DNA of 64,000 nt from Chryseobacterium ginsenosidimutans (GTDB lineage Bacteria; Bacteroidota; Bacteroidia; Flavobacteriales; Weeksellaceae), in assembly GCF_024807225.1 (NCBI RefSeq), contig NZ_JANUCO010000001.1, forward strand, positions 1,302,001 to 1,366,000. The letters run 5' to 3'. The notes under the pieces were generated by a model. The model was not told the origin of the DNA, searched no databases, and saw only the letters and a program-made list of their open reading frames with translations. Every line of letters starts with the position of its first letter. The first letter of the stretch is position 1. Shown one piece after another: positions 7,849 to 17,740 of this stretch. A program made the translations under genes and the position numbers.

Positions 7849-9979
7849 TTACAAATTATTCAAAATAAAATCAGTCATTTTCTGATACAATTGCGGTCTT
7901 GTCTGTCCACCGTAAATTCCGTGGTTTTTGTCAGGATAAGCCATGAAATCAAACTGTTTTTTATTTTGAATCAAAGCTTCTGAGAATTCCATAGAATTTT
8001 GGAAATGTACGTTATCATCGGCAGTTCCATGGATTAATAAGAATTTTCCTTTCAATAAATTTGCATATTCAGTAGGAGAGTTTTTATCGTATCCATCGGC
8101 ATTTTCCTGAGGTGTTCTCATGAATCTTTCCGTATAAACCGAATCATAATATCTCCAGTTGGTAACCGGCGCCACTGCGATTCCCATTTTGAAAACATCA
8201 GCTCCTTTCGTCATCGCCAAGCTCGTCATATAACCTCCGAAACTCCATCCGAACATTCCAATTCTTGATTTATCGATGTATGATTGGTTTCCGAACCATT
8301 TTGCAGCGGTAATCTGATCTTCGATTTCGTATTTTCCTAAATTCATATAAGTCACTTTCTTGAATTTAGTTCCTTTATAACCCGTTCCACGTCCGTCAAC
8401 ACAAGCTACAACATACCCTTTTTGCGCCAACATTTCAAACCAAGTTCCGTTTCCGTTGTCCCAAGAATTTGAAACCTGTTGAGAACCAGGACCTGAATAT
8501 TGGAACATGAATAATGGATATTTCTTGTTCGGATCAAAGTTTTTAGGCTTAATAATCCAAGCATTCATCTGATCTCCCGCATCGTTTGGAATGGTGATGA
8601 ATTCTTTTGCAACAAAATTATCAGTCTTAAATTTTTGAAGCTGTTCGTTGTTATTCTGAAGCTCTTTTACCACTTTGCCGTTTCCGTCTTTTAAAACATA
8701 AGTGTAAGGTTTTGCTGCGGTAGAAGATGTTTCGATGAAATAATTATAGTTTTTGCTGAAACTTGCAGAATTGTTTCCGTCTGCGTTGGAGATCAGCTGA
8801 GATTTTCCGTTTTCGATATTGATTTTAGAAACTACTTTATTGATGCTTCCTTTTTCTGTTGTCTGAACGTAAATTTCTTTAGATTTAGGATTAAATCCAT
8901 AATAATCGGTTACTTCCCAGTTTCCTTTTGTGATTTGCTTTTTCAGCTTTCCATCTTTGTCGTACCAGTACAAATGGCGGTTTCCGTCTCTCTCAGAACC
9001 CCAAAGGAAAGAATTATCATCTAAAAATTCTAAGGTCGGACTGTCTGTATCGATCCATTTTTCGTCAGTTTCTGTGAATAATTTCTGAACAGCTCCTGTT
9101 TTTGTATTCACTTTTAAAACATCAGAAGCATTTTGGATTCTGTCTGAAGTGATCAAAACAATTTCGTCCGGTTTTGCCGTCTGAATAACGTTTGGAATAT
9201 AATAATTTTTGAAATTATCTAAATTAACTTTCGTTTTTTTACCATCACTTAATTGATAAATATGCGCTGAAGCCACAGAGTTTTTTTCTCCTGCTTTTGG
9301 GTATTTGTAACGCATTTCACTTGGATAAAGCGTTTTCCCGTAAATCGGAATGTAGATTTCCGGAACTTCAGTTTCGTCTAATGTTACGAAAAGAATCGCG
9401 TCAGAGTTTTTCGTCCATTCATACAACCTTGCATGCCCAAATTCTTCTTCATATACCCAGTCTGCAAGACCGTTTAAGATTTTATTTTTAACGCCTTGTT
9501 CAGTTATTTGAGTGATTTTTCCTGAATTTAAATCTTGGTAGAATAAATTATTATCAACAATGAAAGAAATTTTCGTCGCATCAGGAGAAAATCTCGGTTT
9601 CCTGAACAGATTTTCCTTCATTTAGACTGATTGTTTTTCCTGATTTTAAATCTTTAACATCATATTTCCCTAAGAAAGAATGTCTGTAAATCGGCTGGCT
9701 GTCTTTTAGCAAAAGGATTTTAGACTCGTCATCAGAAAATTCATAGCTTTGAAATTGTCCGTCTACAAGGTTTCCTTCTTTTTGAGAAGTTTTGTAAGAA
9801 TATTTTGCGATTCCACCTTGTTCGATAACCAAATAGTTTTCACCGTTTTTCATGGAAGTGATTCCGGCAATGCCTTTTCCACGGTAATATCCTGAATATA
9901 TTTTATCTAAAGTGATCTCCTGAGCGGATAAACTTTGAAATGCAGCTGCTACTGTTAGCGTTAGTAAGAATTTTTTCAT
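7849..9979 (-). pseudogene. Dipeptidyl peptidase IV (S9B prolyl oligopeptidase family), frameshifted
   Basis: Two overlapping frames together encode one DPP IV of about 709 residues. The N-terminal frame (9979 to about 9600) has a signal peptide (MKKFLLTLTVAAAFQSLSAQ). The second frame carries the beta-propeller with the double-Glu motif DWVYEEEFG and the alpha/beta hydrolase. Its catalytic Ser is in GWSFGGY (about residue 578), Asp in HGTADDN and His in KNHGIYGG. The plus strand reads GGTTTCC at 9596-9602; dropping one T (9598-9600) restores VQEPRFSPDA. DPP IV releases X-Pro dipeptides in the periplasm, which would feed the nearby peptide transporters. A TAAATTTG -7 box lies at 9998-10005. 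The frameshift may be a sequencing error. Confidence 0.85.
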
Positions 9980-10043
9980 TTCTAATTTTAATGGAGTCAA
10001 ATTTAATAATTCTTGATAATATTTTAGCATAAATAAAAAAAAA

Positions 10044-10063
10044 CAGAACTCTTACGAATTCTG
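10044..10063 (-). terminator. Intrinsic terminator after the small GG-leader gene
   Basis: On the minus strand CAGAA pairs with TTCTG across a 10-nt loop and is followed by about ten T. It lies 24 bp past the stop of the 59-residue peptide gene and suggests that gene is transcribed on its own. Confidence 0.6.
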
Positions 10064-10087
10064 CTTTATTTAATCGTTTTTAAGATT

Positions 10088-10267
10088 TTAAGGCTGTGGA
10101 GGAAGACATACAGGTAAATCTGTAGCACAAGGACTGTTTATTACACTTAGAGCATAGTAAATTGTAACTTGGCAAGTTGTTTCATCATAACATCTTTTCA
10201 TTCCTGGTAGAGCTCCACCTATTACTTCTTTTAATTGTTCTCTTGAGATTTTTTTTAGATTTTTCAT
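10088..10267 (-). CDS. Small double-glycine-leader peptide (bacteriocin-like), 59 residues
   Basis: This short ORF reads MKNLKKISREQLKEVIGG at its N-terminus. That is a lysine-rich amphipathic leader ending in Gly-Gly (residues 17-18), as cleaved by C39-peptidase ABC exporters. The 41-residue remainder (ALPGMKRCYDETTCQ...) has four cysteines at residues 26, 32, 47 and 54 and a proline-rich tail, so it could form two disulfides. Peptides with this leader are common in Chryseobacterium and are usually labelled bacteriocin-like; their activity is not known. No exporter or immunity gene is adjacent. The gene has its own downstream terminator. Confidence 0.75.
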   Translation of the reverse strand: MKNLKKISREQLKEVIGGALPGMKRCYDETTCQVTIYYALSVINSPCATDLPVCLPPQP

Positions 10268-10398
10268 AGTGATTATAATTTTTTAAAATTAAGGCTCTAA
10301 AGTAATGAAAAATATCATACAATGGTGATATTTTTTAATGGAATATAATTTGGCAACAAAATTGAATGTCATTAAGAATAATCAATCAAATAATAATT

Positions 10399-10872
10399 AT
10401 GGAAACGAATGCCTTTAACCAAAAGCTGAATCGTTACGTTCTCGACGATCAGATCGTATATACCGGATTTTCAAGTTTTAAAGATGCTGAAGAATGTGCT
10501 CAGAAAAAAGATGGAAATTTGGTGGAAGTAGGTTTTAAAGACGGAAATGACAATCCTGAAATTTGTCAGGATGCAGGTTTAATAGATAAAAAACTTCATT
10601 TTTTTGTGGATGCAGGTGACGAGTATAAATTTATCCATTCATCAAATCCGGGATTTAGAAAATATGCCGATGAACTCCAGAAAATAAAAGCGAGTAATGA
10701 TAAAACAAGTCCGGATGAGCGATATTTTGCCAATTTTGAAATAGAAAATATAGAAGACCCGATCATTGTGTTGAAAAATGACCATTTGGAATCGGTGACA
10801 TCGAGAGAGCGTTCAAAATATTTGAAGCACGCTAAAGTTTATGAATTAGGAGTTTCCTTACCAAAATCTTAA
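10399..10872 (+). CDS. Hypothetical protein, 157 residues
   Basis: I do not recognise this soluble acidic protein. It begins METNAFNQKLNRYVLDD and has no signal peptide or membrane segment. Aromatic and charged residues alternate, with a predicted mix of strands and helices (FSSFKDAEECAQKK, KLHFFVDAGDEYKF). An in-frame ATG 33 bp upstream (10366) is possible, but the start at 10399 gives a more protein-like N-terminus. It is followed closely by the small DUF6496 gene. Confidence 0.6.
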   Translation: METNAFNQKLNRYVLDDQIVYTGFSSFKDAEECAQKKDGNLVEVGFKDGNDNPEICQDAGLIDKKLHFFVDAGDEYKFIHSSNPGFRKYADELQKIKASNDKTSPDERYFANFEIENIEDPIIVLKNDHLESVTSRERSKYLKHAKVYELGVSLPKS

Positions 10873-10884
10873 AAAATCACCATC

Positions 10885-11068
10885 ATGAGCAAGACAAAAT
10901 ATTCGGAAAAAGCTCAGGACAAAGTAGGAAAAGTAATGCACGAATTCAAGGAAGGAAAGTTGAAATCTTCCTCCGGAGAAAAAAGTGAAAAGCAGAAAAC
11001 AGGCAGTTGCCATCGGTATTTCTGAAGCCAGAGAAAAAGGGTTGAAAACACCCAAAAAGAAAAATTGA
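10885..11068 (+). pseudogene. DUF6496-type small basic protein, frameshifted in an A-run
   Basis: The first frame gives MSKTKYSEKAQDKVGKVMHE, followed by FKEGKLKSSSGEK. It then goes out of frame and stops after 46 codons. Removing one A from the run of six at 10979-10984 restores a 60-residue protein that ends VAIGISEAREKGLKTPKKKN. That C-terminus is the hallmark of DUF6496 proteins: small, lysine-rich and abundant in Flavobacteria, function unknown. The remnant frame is fully conserved, so the lesion is very recent or a sequencing error. Confidence 0.75.
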
Positions 11069-11083
11069 TTAATACATAAAGAT

Positions 11084-11117
11084 AAAATCGGTCTGAAAAT
11101 TTTTTCAAACCGATTTT
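11084..11117. terminator. Bidirectional terminator between DUF6496 and glucan phosphorylase genes
   Basis: AAAATCGGTCTGAAA pairs with TTTCAAACCGATTTT with one mismatch. It lies between convergent genes. Confidence 0.7.
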
Positions 11118-11146
11118 GTTATTTTAAATGAAGATTTTCTTCGCAA

Positions 11147-12811
11147 TTAATCTTTATGATTATACATAATTCTATAGTACTCATCCGCCATTCTATCACT
11201 GTTGAATTGGTCTTTCACATCATTCATCGAGTTATACTGCACTTTTCTCCACTGAGTTGGATTGTCGTAATAAGCCGGAAGAATTTCGTTTTCAAGGATT
11301 TCATATAATTTGTTTAAATCATAATTATCCTGCTCGTAAATACTCATATTGTGATAATCTGCATTTGGAACCACGAAAGAATTTTCGCCGTGTTTTGCAA
11401 ATTCAGGAATCCATCCATCATCTGTCGAAAGATTCACCGAACCGTTCATTGCGGCGGTCATTCCCGAAGTTCCTGAAGCTTCTCTCGGAACTCTCGGATT
11501 GTTCAACCAAAGATCTGAACCTTGTTTTAAAGACTTGCTTAATGACAATTCATACCCTGTAAGAACTGCCATATTTTTATGATTTTTGCTTTCTTCAACC
11601 AATAAATTGAATGTGGAGATCGCAGAATAATCCATCGGATAGGGTTTTCCTGCCCAGATAATTTGTACAGGATATTTCGGATGGTTTAATAATTTATAAA
11701 ATCGGTCTTTGTCGTGTAAAAGCAAATCGGCGCGTTTGTAACCCGCAAATCTTCTCGCCCAGACAATCGTAAAAATATTCGGATTAAATAAATTTCCCGT
11801 CTGATCGGCTACAATCTTGAATAATCTCTTTTTTAAATGTTTTTTACGGTAATCGAAAACAGTTTCATCATTTTCATCTTTCGCATTGTAAAGCGGTTTA
11901 TCCGACCAATATTTAAATTCCTGAGCGTTGGTAATGGAAGTAATTTCACAAATTCCCGGATATTTGCTCCACATCGCTCGTGAAACGACACCGTGAAGTT
12001 GGGAAACTCCATTGGCAATTCTTGCCATTTTCAAAGCACAAAGCGAGTGATTGAAACGTTCTTCATCTGTACCTTCAATGTTTTTCACATCTTCCATGCT
12101 GAAACCTGAAAAATAAGACATGTCGTAGCACAGTTTTAAGTTATGCTTTTCATTTCCGGCTTCTTCAGGAGTGTGGGTCGTGAAAACCAGTTTTTCCTTA
12201 ACTTTATTCAGATCTCCATTATATTTTTTCAACAAATGAAAAGCAGCAGGAAGTCCGTGAGCTTCATTTAAATGATAAATATCTCTTTCAGCATTTATTT
12301 CATCCAGTAATTTTGCACCGCCTTTTCCCAGTAAAATGTATTGCGCCAGTTTTGTAGATTCGTTGGCATCATAGAGTTTATGGGAAATTGTCTTTGAAAC
12401 ATGATCATTTTCAGGAACATCCGTCGAAAGAAAAAACATCGGAGCGGTGTGAAAAATTTCAGGATCAAGGTAATATACCTTCACCCAAACCGGCGCACTG
12501 TGAATTTCAATCTGAAATTTTATCCCTGTATCTTCCAGAAAGCTGTACATCTTTCTTGTCCATGTCGGTTGTAAAGTCTGATCGTGATTTCTTGCCTGAT
12601 CGTAGTAACCGAATTTCCAGAGAATTCCGATTCCGATAAGATCCTGTTTCAGGTTGTAAGCGCTTCTCATGTGAGAACCTGCCAAGAATCCCAAACCTCC
12701 CGAATATATTTTTAAAACCTGCTCAATGGCAAATTCCATCGAGAAATAGGCTACTTTTTTAGAATATTGTGGATTTACACTAAAGGGTACTTTAAAATTT
12801 TTAAAATCCAT
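11147..12811 (-). CDS. glgP: Alpha-glucan phosphorylase family protein (GT35-like)
   Basis: The 554-residue protein resembles the short alpha-glucan phosphorylases of Bacteroidetes. It has VAYFSMEFAIE near residue 20, YSGGLGFLAGSH with the glycine-rich phosphorylase start, HLNEAHGLPAAF, FTTHTPEEAGNE, and the C-terminal block REASGTSGMTAAMNG near residues 440-455. The family removes glucose-1-phosphate from storage glucan. The position where PLP-dependent phosphorylases carry the cofactor lysine (GTxxMK) is threonine here, so catalysis by the classical mechanism is uncertain. The ATG at 12811 fits the family N-terminus better than the longer upstream frame. Confidence 0.72.
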   Translation of the reverse strand: MDFKNFKVPFSVNPQYSKKVAYFSMEFAIEQVLKIYSGGLGFLAGSHMRSAYNLKQDLIGIGILWKFGYYDQARNHDQTLQPTWTRKMYSFLEDTGIKFQIEIHSAPVWVKVYYLDPEIFHTAPMFFLSTDVPENDHVSKTISHKLYDANESTKLAQYILLGKGGAKLLDEINAERDIYHLNEAHGLPAAFHLLKKYNGDLNKVKEKLVFTTHTPEEAGNEKHNLKLCYDMSYFSGFSMEDVKNIEGTDEERFNHSLCALKMARIANGVSQLHGVVSRAMWSKYPGICEITSITNAQEFKYWSDKPLYNAKDENDETVFDYRKKHLKKRLFKIVADQTGNLFNPNIFTIVWARRFAGYKRADLLLHDKDRFYKLLNHPKYPVQIIWAGKPYPMDYSAISTFNLLVEESKNHKNMAVLTGYELSLSKSLKQGSDLWLNNPRVPREASGTSGMTAAMNGSVNLSTDDGWIPEFAKHGENSFVVPNADYHNMSIYEQDNYDLNKLYEILENEILPAYYDNPTQWRKVQYNSMNDVKDQFNSDRMADEYYRIMYNHKD

Positions 12812-13011
12812 ACATAAGAGTTTTATAATGAAACCAAAGGTATCGATTATGAAAATAAACTCCAGATTAATTATTTTATAAATTAACATTAAAAATAGAT
12901 TTCACGCCTTTTTTTTGTTTACCTTTAATAGGTAAAATTTTGAAAATCAAAACTTTCGTGATGTGAAACCATAGGTTTTATGCGTGCCATAACGATAATA
13001 AAAATTAACAA

Positions 13012-13809
13012 ATGAAAAAGGCATTTTCTGATGAAGATTTAATTAAAAATCTAAGCTTATATCACCTGAATCGACATTTGAAAAAAAAGCCGATGGAGAA
13101 GTATCATCGTAAAATAGATGAATCTCCGCTTCATGACCGTGAAAAATATAAGAAGAAAGCTGAGATTTTACTCCTCAATTCTTTTATGCACCATTTTCCG
13201 GACGTACAATTTGAAAACCTTACCTGCGAAAGTCCAGACTTTATCGCCAAATTCAACGACAAAAAGATCGGAATAGAATTAACTGAAGTCATTAACCATC
13301 TGGAAATGAAAAAGGTTGAAAGCAATTTGAACAAGATTTTCCGTCAGGCTGAAATATTATTAGAACAAGAGGACACTACGAAATATCGTGGTGTTTATTT
13401 TTTAGAATTCTTCCCGAATATTAAAATGGATACGCTGGAAAGTCATGAAGAAATTATTCTGAATATCTATAAAAGCATTAAAAAAGGAAAACCTGTGGGA
13501 TATGTGAAAAGCATTAGAAAATCTTCCCATCGCAGAAATGTTTTCATCACTCATGAATATAATATGAATCTGTTTGATGAGCTTTGTTCGGAGAAAATTT
13601 TAGAGCTAATTGAAAAGAAAAACGAGAAATTTCCTTACTACGACAATACGGTTGATGAATGTTGGCTGGTTATTGTTTCAGACATGAATTCTCTTGCTTC
13701 CCGATACACTTTTATTCAGGATAAAGAACATTTGAATGAAGTGAAAAGTCCGTTTCATAAAATCTTTCATTTAGAAAATCTTTGCGGAAATATGACAAGT
13801 ATAAAGTGA
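13012..13809 (+). CDS. Hypothetical protein with a possible PD-(D/E)XK-like core
   Basis: The 265-residue soluble protein has a basic N-terminal helical part (HLKKKPMEKYHRKIDES). The segment ESPDFIAKFNDKKIGIELTEV (about residues 82-102) has the D...ExT spacing of many restriction-endonuclease-like folds. A helical and strand-rich remainder includes ECWLVIVSD. No partner methylase or helicase is nearby. The gene stands alone between divergent and unrelated genes. The nuclease assignment is inference from one motif. Confidence 0.5.
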   Translation: MKKAFSDEDLIKNLSLYHLNRHLKKKPMEKYHRKIDESPLHDREKYKKKAEILLLNSFMHHFPDVQFENLTCESPDFIAKFNDKKIGIELTEVINHLEMKKVESNLNKIFRQAEILLEQEDTTKYRGVYFLEFFPNIKMDTLESHEEIILNIYKSIKKGKPVGYVKSIRKSSHRRNVFITHEYNMNLFDELCSEKILELIEKKNEKFPYYDNTVDECWLVIVSDMNSLASRYTFIQDKEHLNEVKSPFHKIFHLENLCGNMTSIK

Positions 13810-13944
13810 TTTGTTATTAAAATTATACTATTTTTCCTTTTTTATTGAATTATTCTTTCTTAGATAAGTTATTTTTGATGTAAAATGTTTACATTTGATA
13901 TACACACAGTTACATTACTAAATTAATAATCAAAATGAAAGGAT

Positions 13945-16039
13945 ATGAAAAAACATCTACTACTTTTTTTGTTGCTTTTATCGGGAACTCTTTTTTCTCA
14001 GGCAGATTGTTCTACTGCACTTACGGTTTGCGGAAATTCTAATATTACTTATTCTCCATCGGGAATTGGCGCAGTTAATGAAAATTTGGGAGGATGTCTC
14101 ATCTCGGGTGAACATAATTCGATATGGTACAAAATTACCATCGCAACCGGCGGAACCCTTACTTTTGATCTTACTCCAAGCGATCCGAATGCAGATTATG
14201 ACTGGGCAGTTTACGGCCCGAATGTTACCTGCGGAAGTTTAGGTGCAGCAATACGATGTAACGCTGCAACCGTGATCGGAGTGGGAGCCGCAACCGGACT
14301 CAATATGACGAGCACCATTATAAGTGCTGCAGGAGGTTCATTGACGCCTTACTGTAAATATCTGGATGTTTTACCGGGACAAACTTATTATTTGTATATA
14401 GATAACTGGGTTGATGTATTTAATCCTACATTGGCTCCATTTTCTTTAACTTGGGGAGGAACGGCTACTTTGGCTTCACCATTTACGAATCCTACTATAC
14501 AGACTCAGCCGTTTATTGTACCGGGAGTTCCTGCTGCAAATCCTGCAGATCCAAGGGAAATAATTGTTTGCGAAGATCCTATGATTTTTAATTTTAATAC
14601 GTTGTCTGCGGGTATTCTGAATGGTAACGCTAATTTTGTAATAAGCTATCATACTTCTCAGAATGATGCGCTTTCGGGAGCAAATCCTATTTTAGCACCT
14701 CAAACAGTTAATACAACTTCTACGTACTATTACAGCATACATTATGAAGATCCTGCCAATCCGAATAATCCTATAAATTCTTGTAAACAGGTCGGTTCTT
14801 TTAAATTTAAACATGGAAATATTTCGGGAAATAATGTTATTCTATACAGTTGTAATAATAACAATGCGGGGGTGGGAACATTTGATCTTACTTCTGCGGC
14901 GGTATTTGCCGATCCTACGGCGGTTAAAAAATATTATAATTCATTGGGTGATCTTAATGCCGGAATTAATGAAATTATCAATCCTGCAGCTTTTGTATCT
15001 GCAGAAGGTACAGTGTATGTGAGTATTACTTCTCAATACGGATGTAAGGCAGTTGCCGAAATTTCATTAAAATTTTATCCGGTAGTTATTGTCAATGAGG
15101 CAACTTTGAGATCATGTTTTATTGAATCAAAACCTTCGACAGCGTCATTCAACCTTACCCTTGCGCAGGTTACAACACAAACAGGAACTAAAAAATATTA
15201 TCCGTCTTTAGCAGATGCAGAGAACGGAACAAATGAAATTCCTACTCCGACAGCTTATATCGCTCCAAACGGCGTGATTTTTATAAAAGTATTTAATGGG
15301 AACGGCTGTTATGCTATCGCCAAAGTGACTTTAATTGTGCTTGCTCCGGTATATTCAAGTATTCTGGAAGATAAAATAATCTGTATGGAAGATAAGACCA
15401 CATTAGATGCCGGTCCCGGTTTTACAAGCTACGAATGGAGTACAGGAGCAACGACTCAGGTAATTAATAATGTAGGAGTCGGAACATATTGGGTTAAACT
15501 TAAAACAGGAGAATGTATCACAAAACAAGACGTAAAAGTGTATGCTTCCGAGCAGCCTGTAATTTCAAACGTTGATATTTCGAATAATAGTTTTACGGTA
15601 AATGTTACCGGAGGAACGCCACCTTATAAATATTCGATAGATGGAATTAACTGGCAGGATTCTAATGCATTTACTAATATTCCTCGTGGTGACAGTCATA
15701 TTTTGGTGAAAGATGCGTACGATTGTGATCCTATTGATATTACGATTGTTGTTCCGAACTTGGTGAATGTAATTACGCCAAACGGAGATGGTATTAATGA
15801 TGTTATCGATTATTCTGCATTGGGAAGCAAGCAAAATTTAGTATTCAATATTTTTGACAGATACGGAACAAAAATTTTCCAGGCAGATAAGTTTAACGGT
15901 TATAAATGGGACGGAAACCATCGCAGGAAAAAAAGTAGCGACAGGTACTTATTGGTATTCCGTAACATGGAATGAGAATGATAAAAAGAACACCTTATTC
16001 AAGTATTCCGGATGGGTAATGGTGAAAAACAGAGAATAA
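13945..16039 (+). pseudogene. T9SS type-B surface protein with gliding-motility-associated C-terminal domain, frameshifted
   Basis: Repaired, this is a 697-residue secreted protein. It has a signal peptide (MKKHLLLFLLLLSGTLFSQ) and an N-terminal jelly-roll-like region (residues 20-170, SIWYKITIATGGTLTFDL). Several Ig-like or PKD-like repeats contain the recurring pattern C...TASFNLT....KKYYPSLADA.NGTNEI. The C-terminal sorting domain starts NVITPNGDGINDV and ends WVMVKNRE. The type-B domain directs export by the type IX system encoded at 31-35.8 kb. The frame breaks at GGAAACC (AAA at 15915-15917); one A fewer restores WDGTIAGKKVATGTYWY. A TACATTTG -7 box lies at 13890-13897. Confidence 0.82.
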
Positions 16040-16059
16040 AAATAATTTTAATACATAAT

Positions 16060-16086
16060 AAAACCATCTTGAAAGAGATGGTTTTT
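16060..16086. terminator. Bidirectional terminator between the T9SS protein and NTF2-like genes
   Basis: AAACCATCTT and GAGATGGTTT form a 9-10-bp stem around a GAAA loop, with an A-rich left arm and six T on the right. It sits between convergent genes. Confidence 0.75.
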
Positions 16087-16445
16087 TAGTTGAAGGATCT
16101 TGTATCTTTAAAATAATCAGAAAGGTATACTATTTTTCCACTTTCCGAAAAATGAATGATGGTGCAGATTTCATTTTCATAAGTTCCTTTTCCGTTCATG
16201 TTTCCTAAAGAATTGGTTTGATAAAAATACTTATCATTTCCTAAAGCAAAGATCTCAGAAACACGCCATTCGATCTTTTCATAACGTCTGAAAATAGCTC
16301 TGAATAATGCTAAGATTCTTGTCTTCCCGGAAATTTCTTTGGCGGGCGGAATCCAGATTACAGTTTCATCAGTAAACCATTTTTCAAGATGCTCAATGTT
16401 TAAGGAATTCAAATCCTGCATAAAATGGCTAATCTTACAATTCAT
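16086..16445 (-). CDS. NTF2-like / SnoaL-like protein
   Basis: The 119-residue soluble protein looks like the NTF2/SnoaL cone fold. It has an N-terminal helix pair (SHFMQDLNSLNIEHLEKWF), TVIWIPPAKEISGKTRILALF, and a beta-rich second half (IEWRVSEIFALGNDKYFYQ, GTYENEICTIIHFSESGKIVYLSDY). The family covers isomerases, hydrolases and binding proteins, so no substrate can be named. The ATG at 16445 is preferred to the TTG three codons upstream. Confidence 0.65.
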   Translation of the reverse strand: MNCKISHFMQDLNSLNIEHLEKWFTDETVIWIPPAKEISGKTRILALFRAIFRRYEKIEWRVSEIFALGNDKYFYQTNSLGNMNGKGTYENEICTIIHFSESGKIVYLSDYFKDTRSFN

Positions 16446-16515
16446 AGGCTGCAATTTACATTTATATACGCGAAAAATAGTAAATTGGTTTTTATTAAAA
16501 TATTAAATTGCCAGT

Positions 16516-17037
16516 ATGAAAGACTTATTTATAAAACGTTTTGAGTATTACAAATCTCTTGGTGACAAAACTTTTGAACAGCTTTCTGAGGAGCAGATCT
16601 TTTGGAAATACAATGAAGAAAGTAATTCCATAGCGATTATTGTAAAACATATTGCAGGAAATATGCTGTCGCGATGGACTAATTTTTTAACGGAAGACGG
16701 CGAAAAAAGCTGGCGCAATCGTGACGAAGAGTTTATTAATACTTTTACCACCAAAAAAGAAGTTTTAGATTATTGGGAAGAAGGCTGGAAGTGTTTATTT
16801 GATGCTTTAAATCAAGTCAATGAGGATAATTTATATTCTACACTTTATATCAGAAATGAACCACAGTTGGTGATAGATGCTGTTTTTCGTCAATTGGCAC
16901 ATTACCCTTATCATATCGGTCAGATCGTTTATCTTGCAAAAATGATGAAAAATGATGATTGGAAAACGCTTTCCATTGCAAGAAATGCATCGCAGGAATT
17001 TAATTCTGAAATGAAAAATCAATTCTCTGAAAAATGA
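16516..17037 (+). CDS. DinB-superfamily protein (DUF1572)
   Basis: The 173-residue protein has a four-helix DinB/YfiT-type layout. It starts MKDLFIKRFEYYKSLGDKTFEQL and has SIAIIVKHIAGNM with a metal-ligand His, GEKSWRNRDEEF, then LAHYPYHIGQIVYLAK with two further His. These three His are the usual divalent-metal site. Members act as metal-dependent thiol or small-molecule transferases, but the substrate is unknown. Its stop codon overlaps the next start (ATGA), so the two are translationally coupled. Confidence 0.75.
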   Translation: MKDLFIKRFEYYKSLGDKTFEQLSEEQIFWKYNEESNSIAIIVKHIAGNMLSRWTNFLTEDGEKSWRNRDEEFINTFTTKKEVLDYWEEGWKCLFDALNQVNEDNLYSTLYIRNEPQLVIDAVFRQLAHYPYHIGQIVYLAKMMKNDDWKTLSIARNASQEFNSEMKNQFSEK

Positions 17038-17675
17038 AGAATTTCACCGTACATAAAAACAAAGGAGTTATTTCTGAGGAATTTTTAAATAGAAATATTT
17101 CAGATTTTCATACTGCCTGCAAATTTGTTACAGAATTGCCATATAAAAGGAATGCTGATAAAAATAATATCAAATGTATTTTTGATGATTTGGGTGGTAC
17201 TTGCAGCACAAAACATGCAACACTGAGAAAATTGGCACTTGAAAATCATCAGTCGGATGTGATATTAATTCTTGGAATTTTTAAAATGGATGCGGAATAT
17301 ACTTTTAAAATTAAAAATACTTTAGACAAGTTTAGTTTAAATTATATACCTGAAGCTCACAATTATCTCAAAATTAATGACGAATACTTTGATTTTACAA
17401 AACCCAATTCGGAATATTCACAATTTAAAAATAAATTACTGGTTGAAAAGGAGATAGAATACAATGAAATTATGACCGAAAAAGTTTTGTTTCATAAACG
17501 TTTTCTGGAAGATTGGATTTCTGATGAAAATGTTTCTTACAGTTTGGATGAAATTTGGGAGATAAGAGAGCAGTGTATCAGAGATTTACAAAAAAGTGAT
17601 GAGACAGAGATTCAAAATTTATCTTCTGTTTGTTTTGCAAATAGTCCTGATGTCAGAGACGATTATAAACTATAG
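17034..17675 (+). CDS. Hypothetical protein, possible transglutaminase-like Cys-His-Asp fold
   Basis: The 213-residue protein has no signal peptide. The segment DDLGGTCSTKHATLRKLA places a Cys at the start of a helix, and IPEAHNYLKINDEYFDFTKP later provides a His and an Asp. This order matches the transglutaminase-like/arylamine-transferase triad. The remaining C-terminal half is helical and charged. The start overlaps the DUF1572 gene by 4 bp. The enzymatic assignment is inference from three residues; no substrate can be suggested. Confidence 0.5.
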   Translation: MKNFTVHKNKGVISEEFLNRNISDFHTACKFVTELPYKRNADKNNIKCIFDDLGGTCSTKHATLRKLALENHQSDVILILGIFKMDAEYTFKIKNTLDKFSLNYIPEAHNYLKINDEYFDFTKPNSEYSQFKNKLLVEKEIEYNEIMTEKVLFHKRFLEDWISDENVSYSLDEIWEIREQCIRDLQKSDETEIQNLSSVCFANSPDVRDDYKL

Positions 17676-17708
17676 ACCAAATCAATTTAAAATTCATATT
17701 AAATTGAT

Positions 17709-17716
17709 TATCTTTG
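17709..17716 (+). promoter_or_regulatory. -7 promoter box upstream of mtaB
   Basis: TATCTTTG matches the Bacteroidetes -7 element TAnnTTTG and lies 24 bp before the mtaB ATG. No clear TTG is visible at the -33 position. Confidence 0.5.
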
Positions 17717-17740
17717 CACCCACAAAATTCAGGAAAATAA

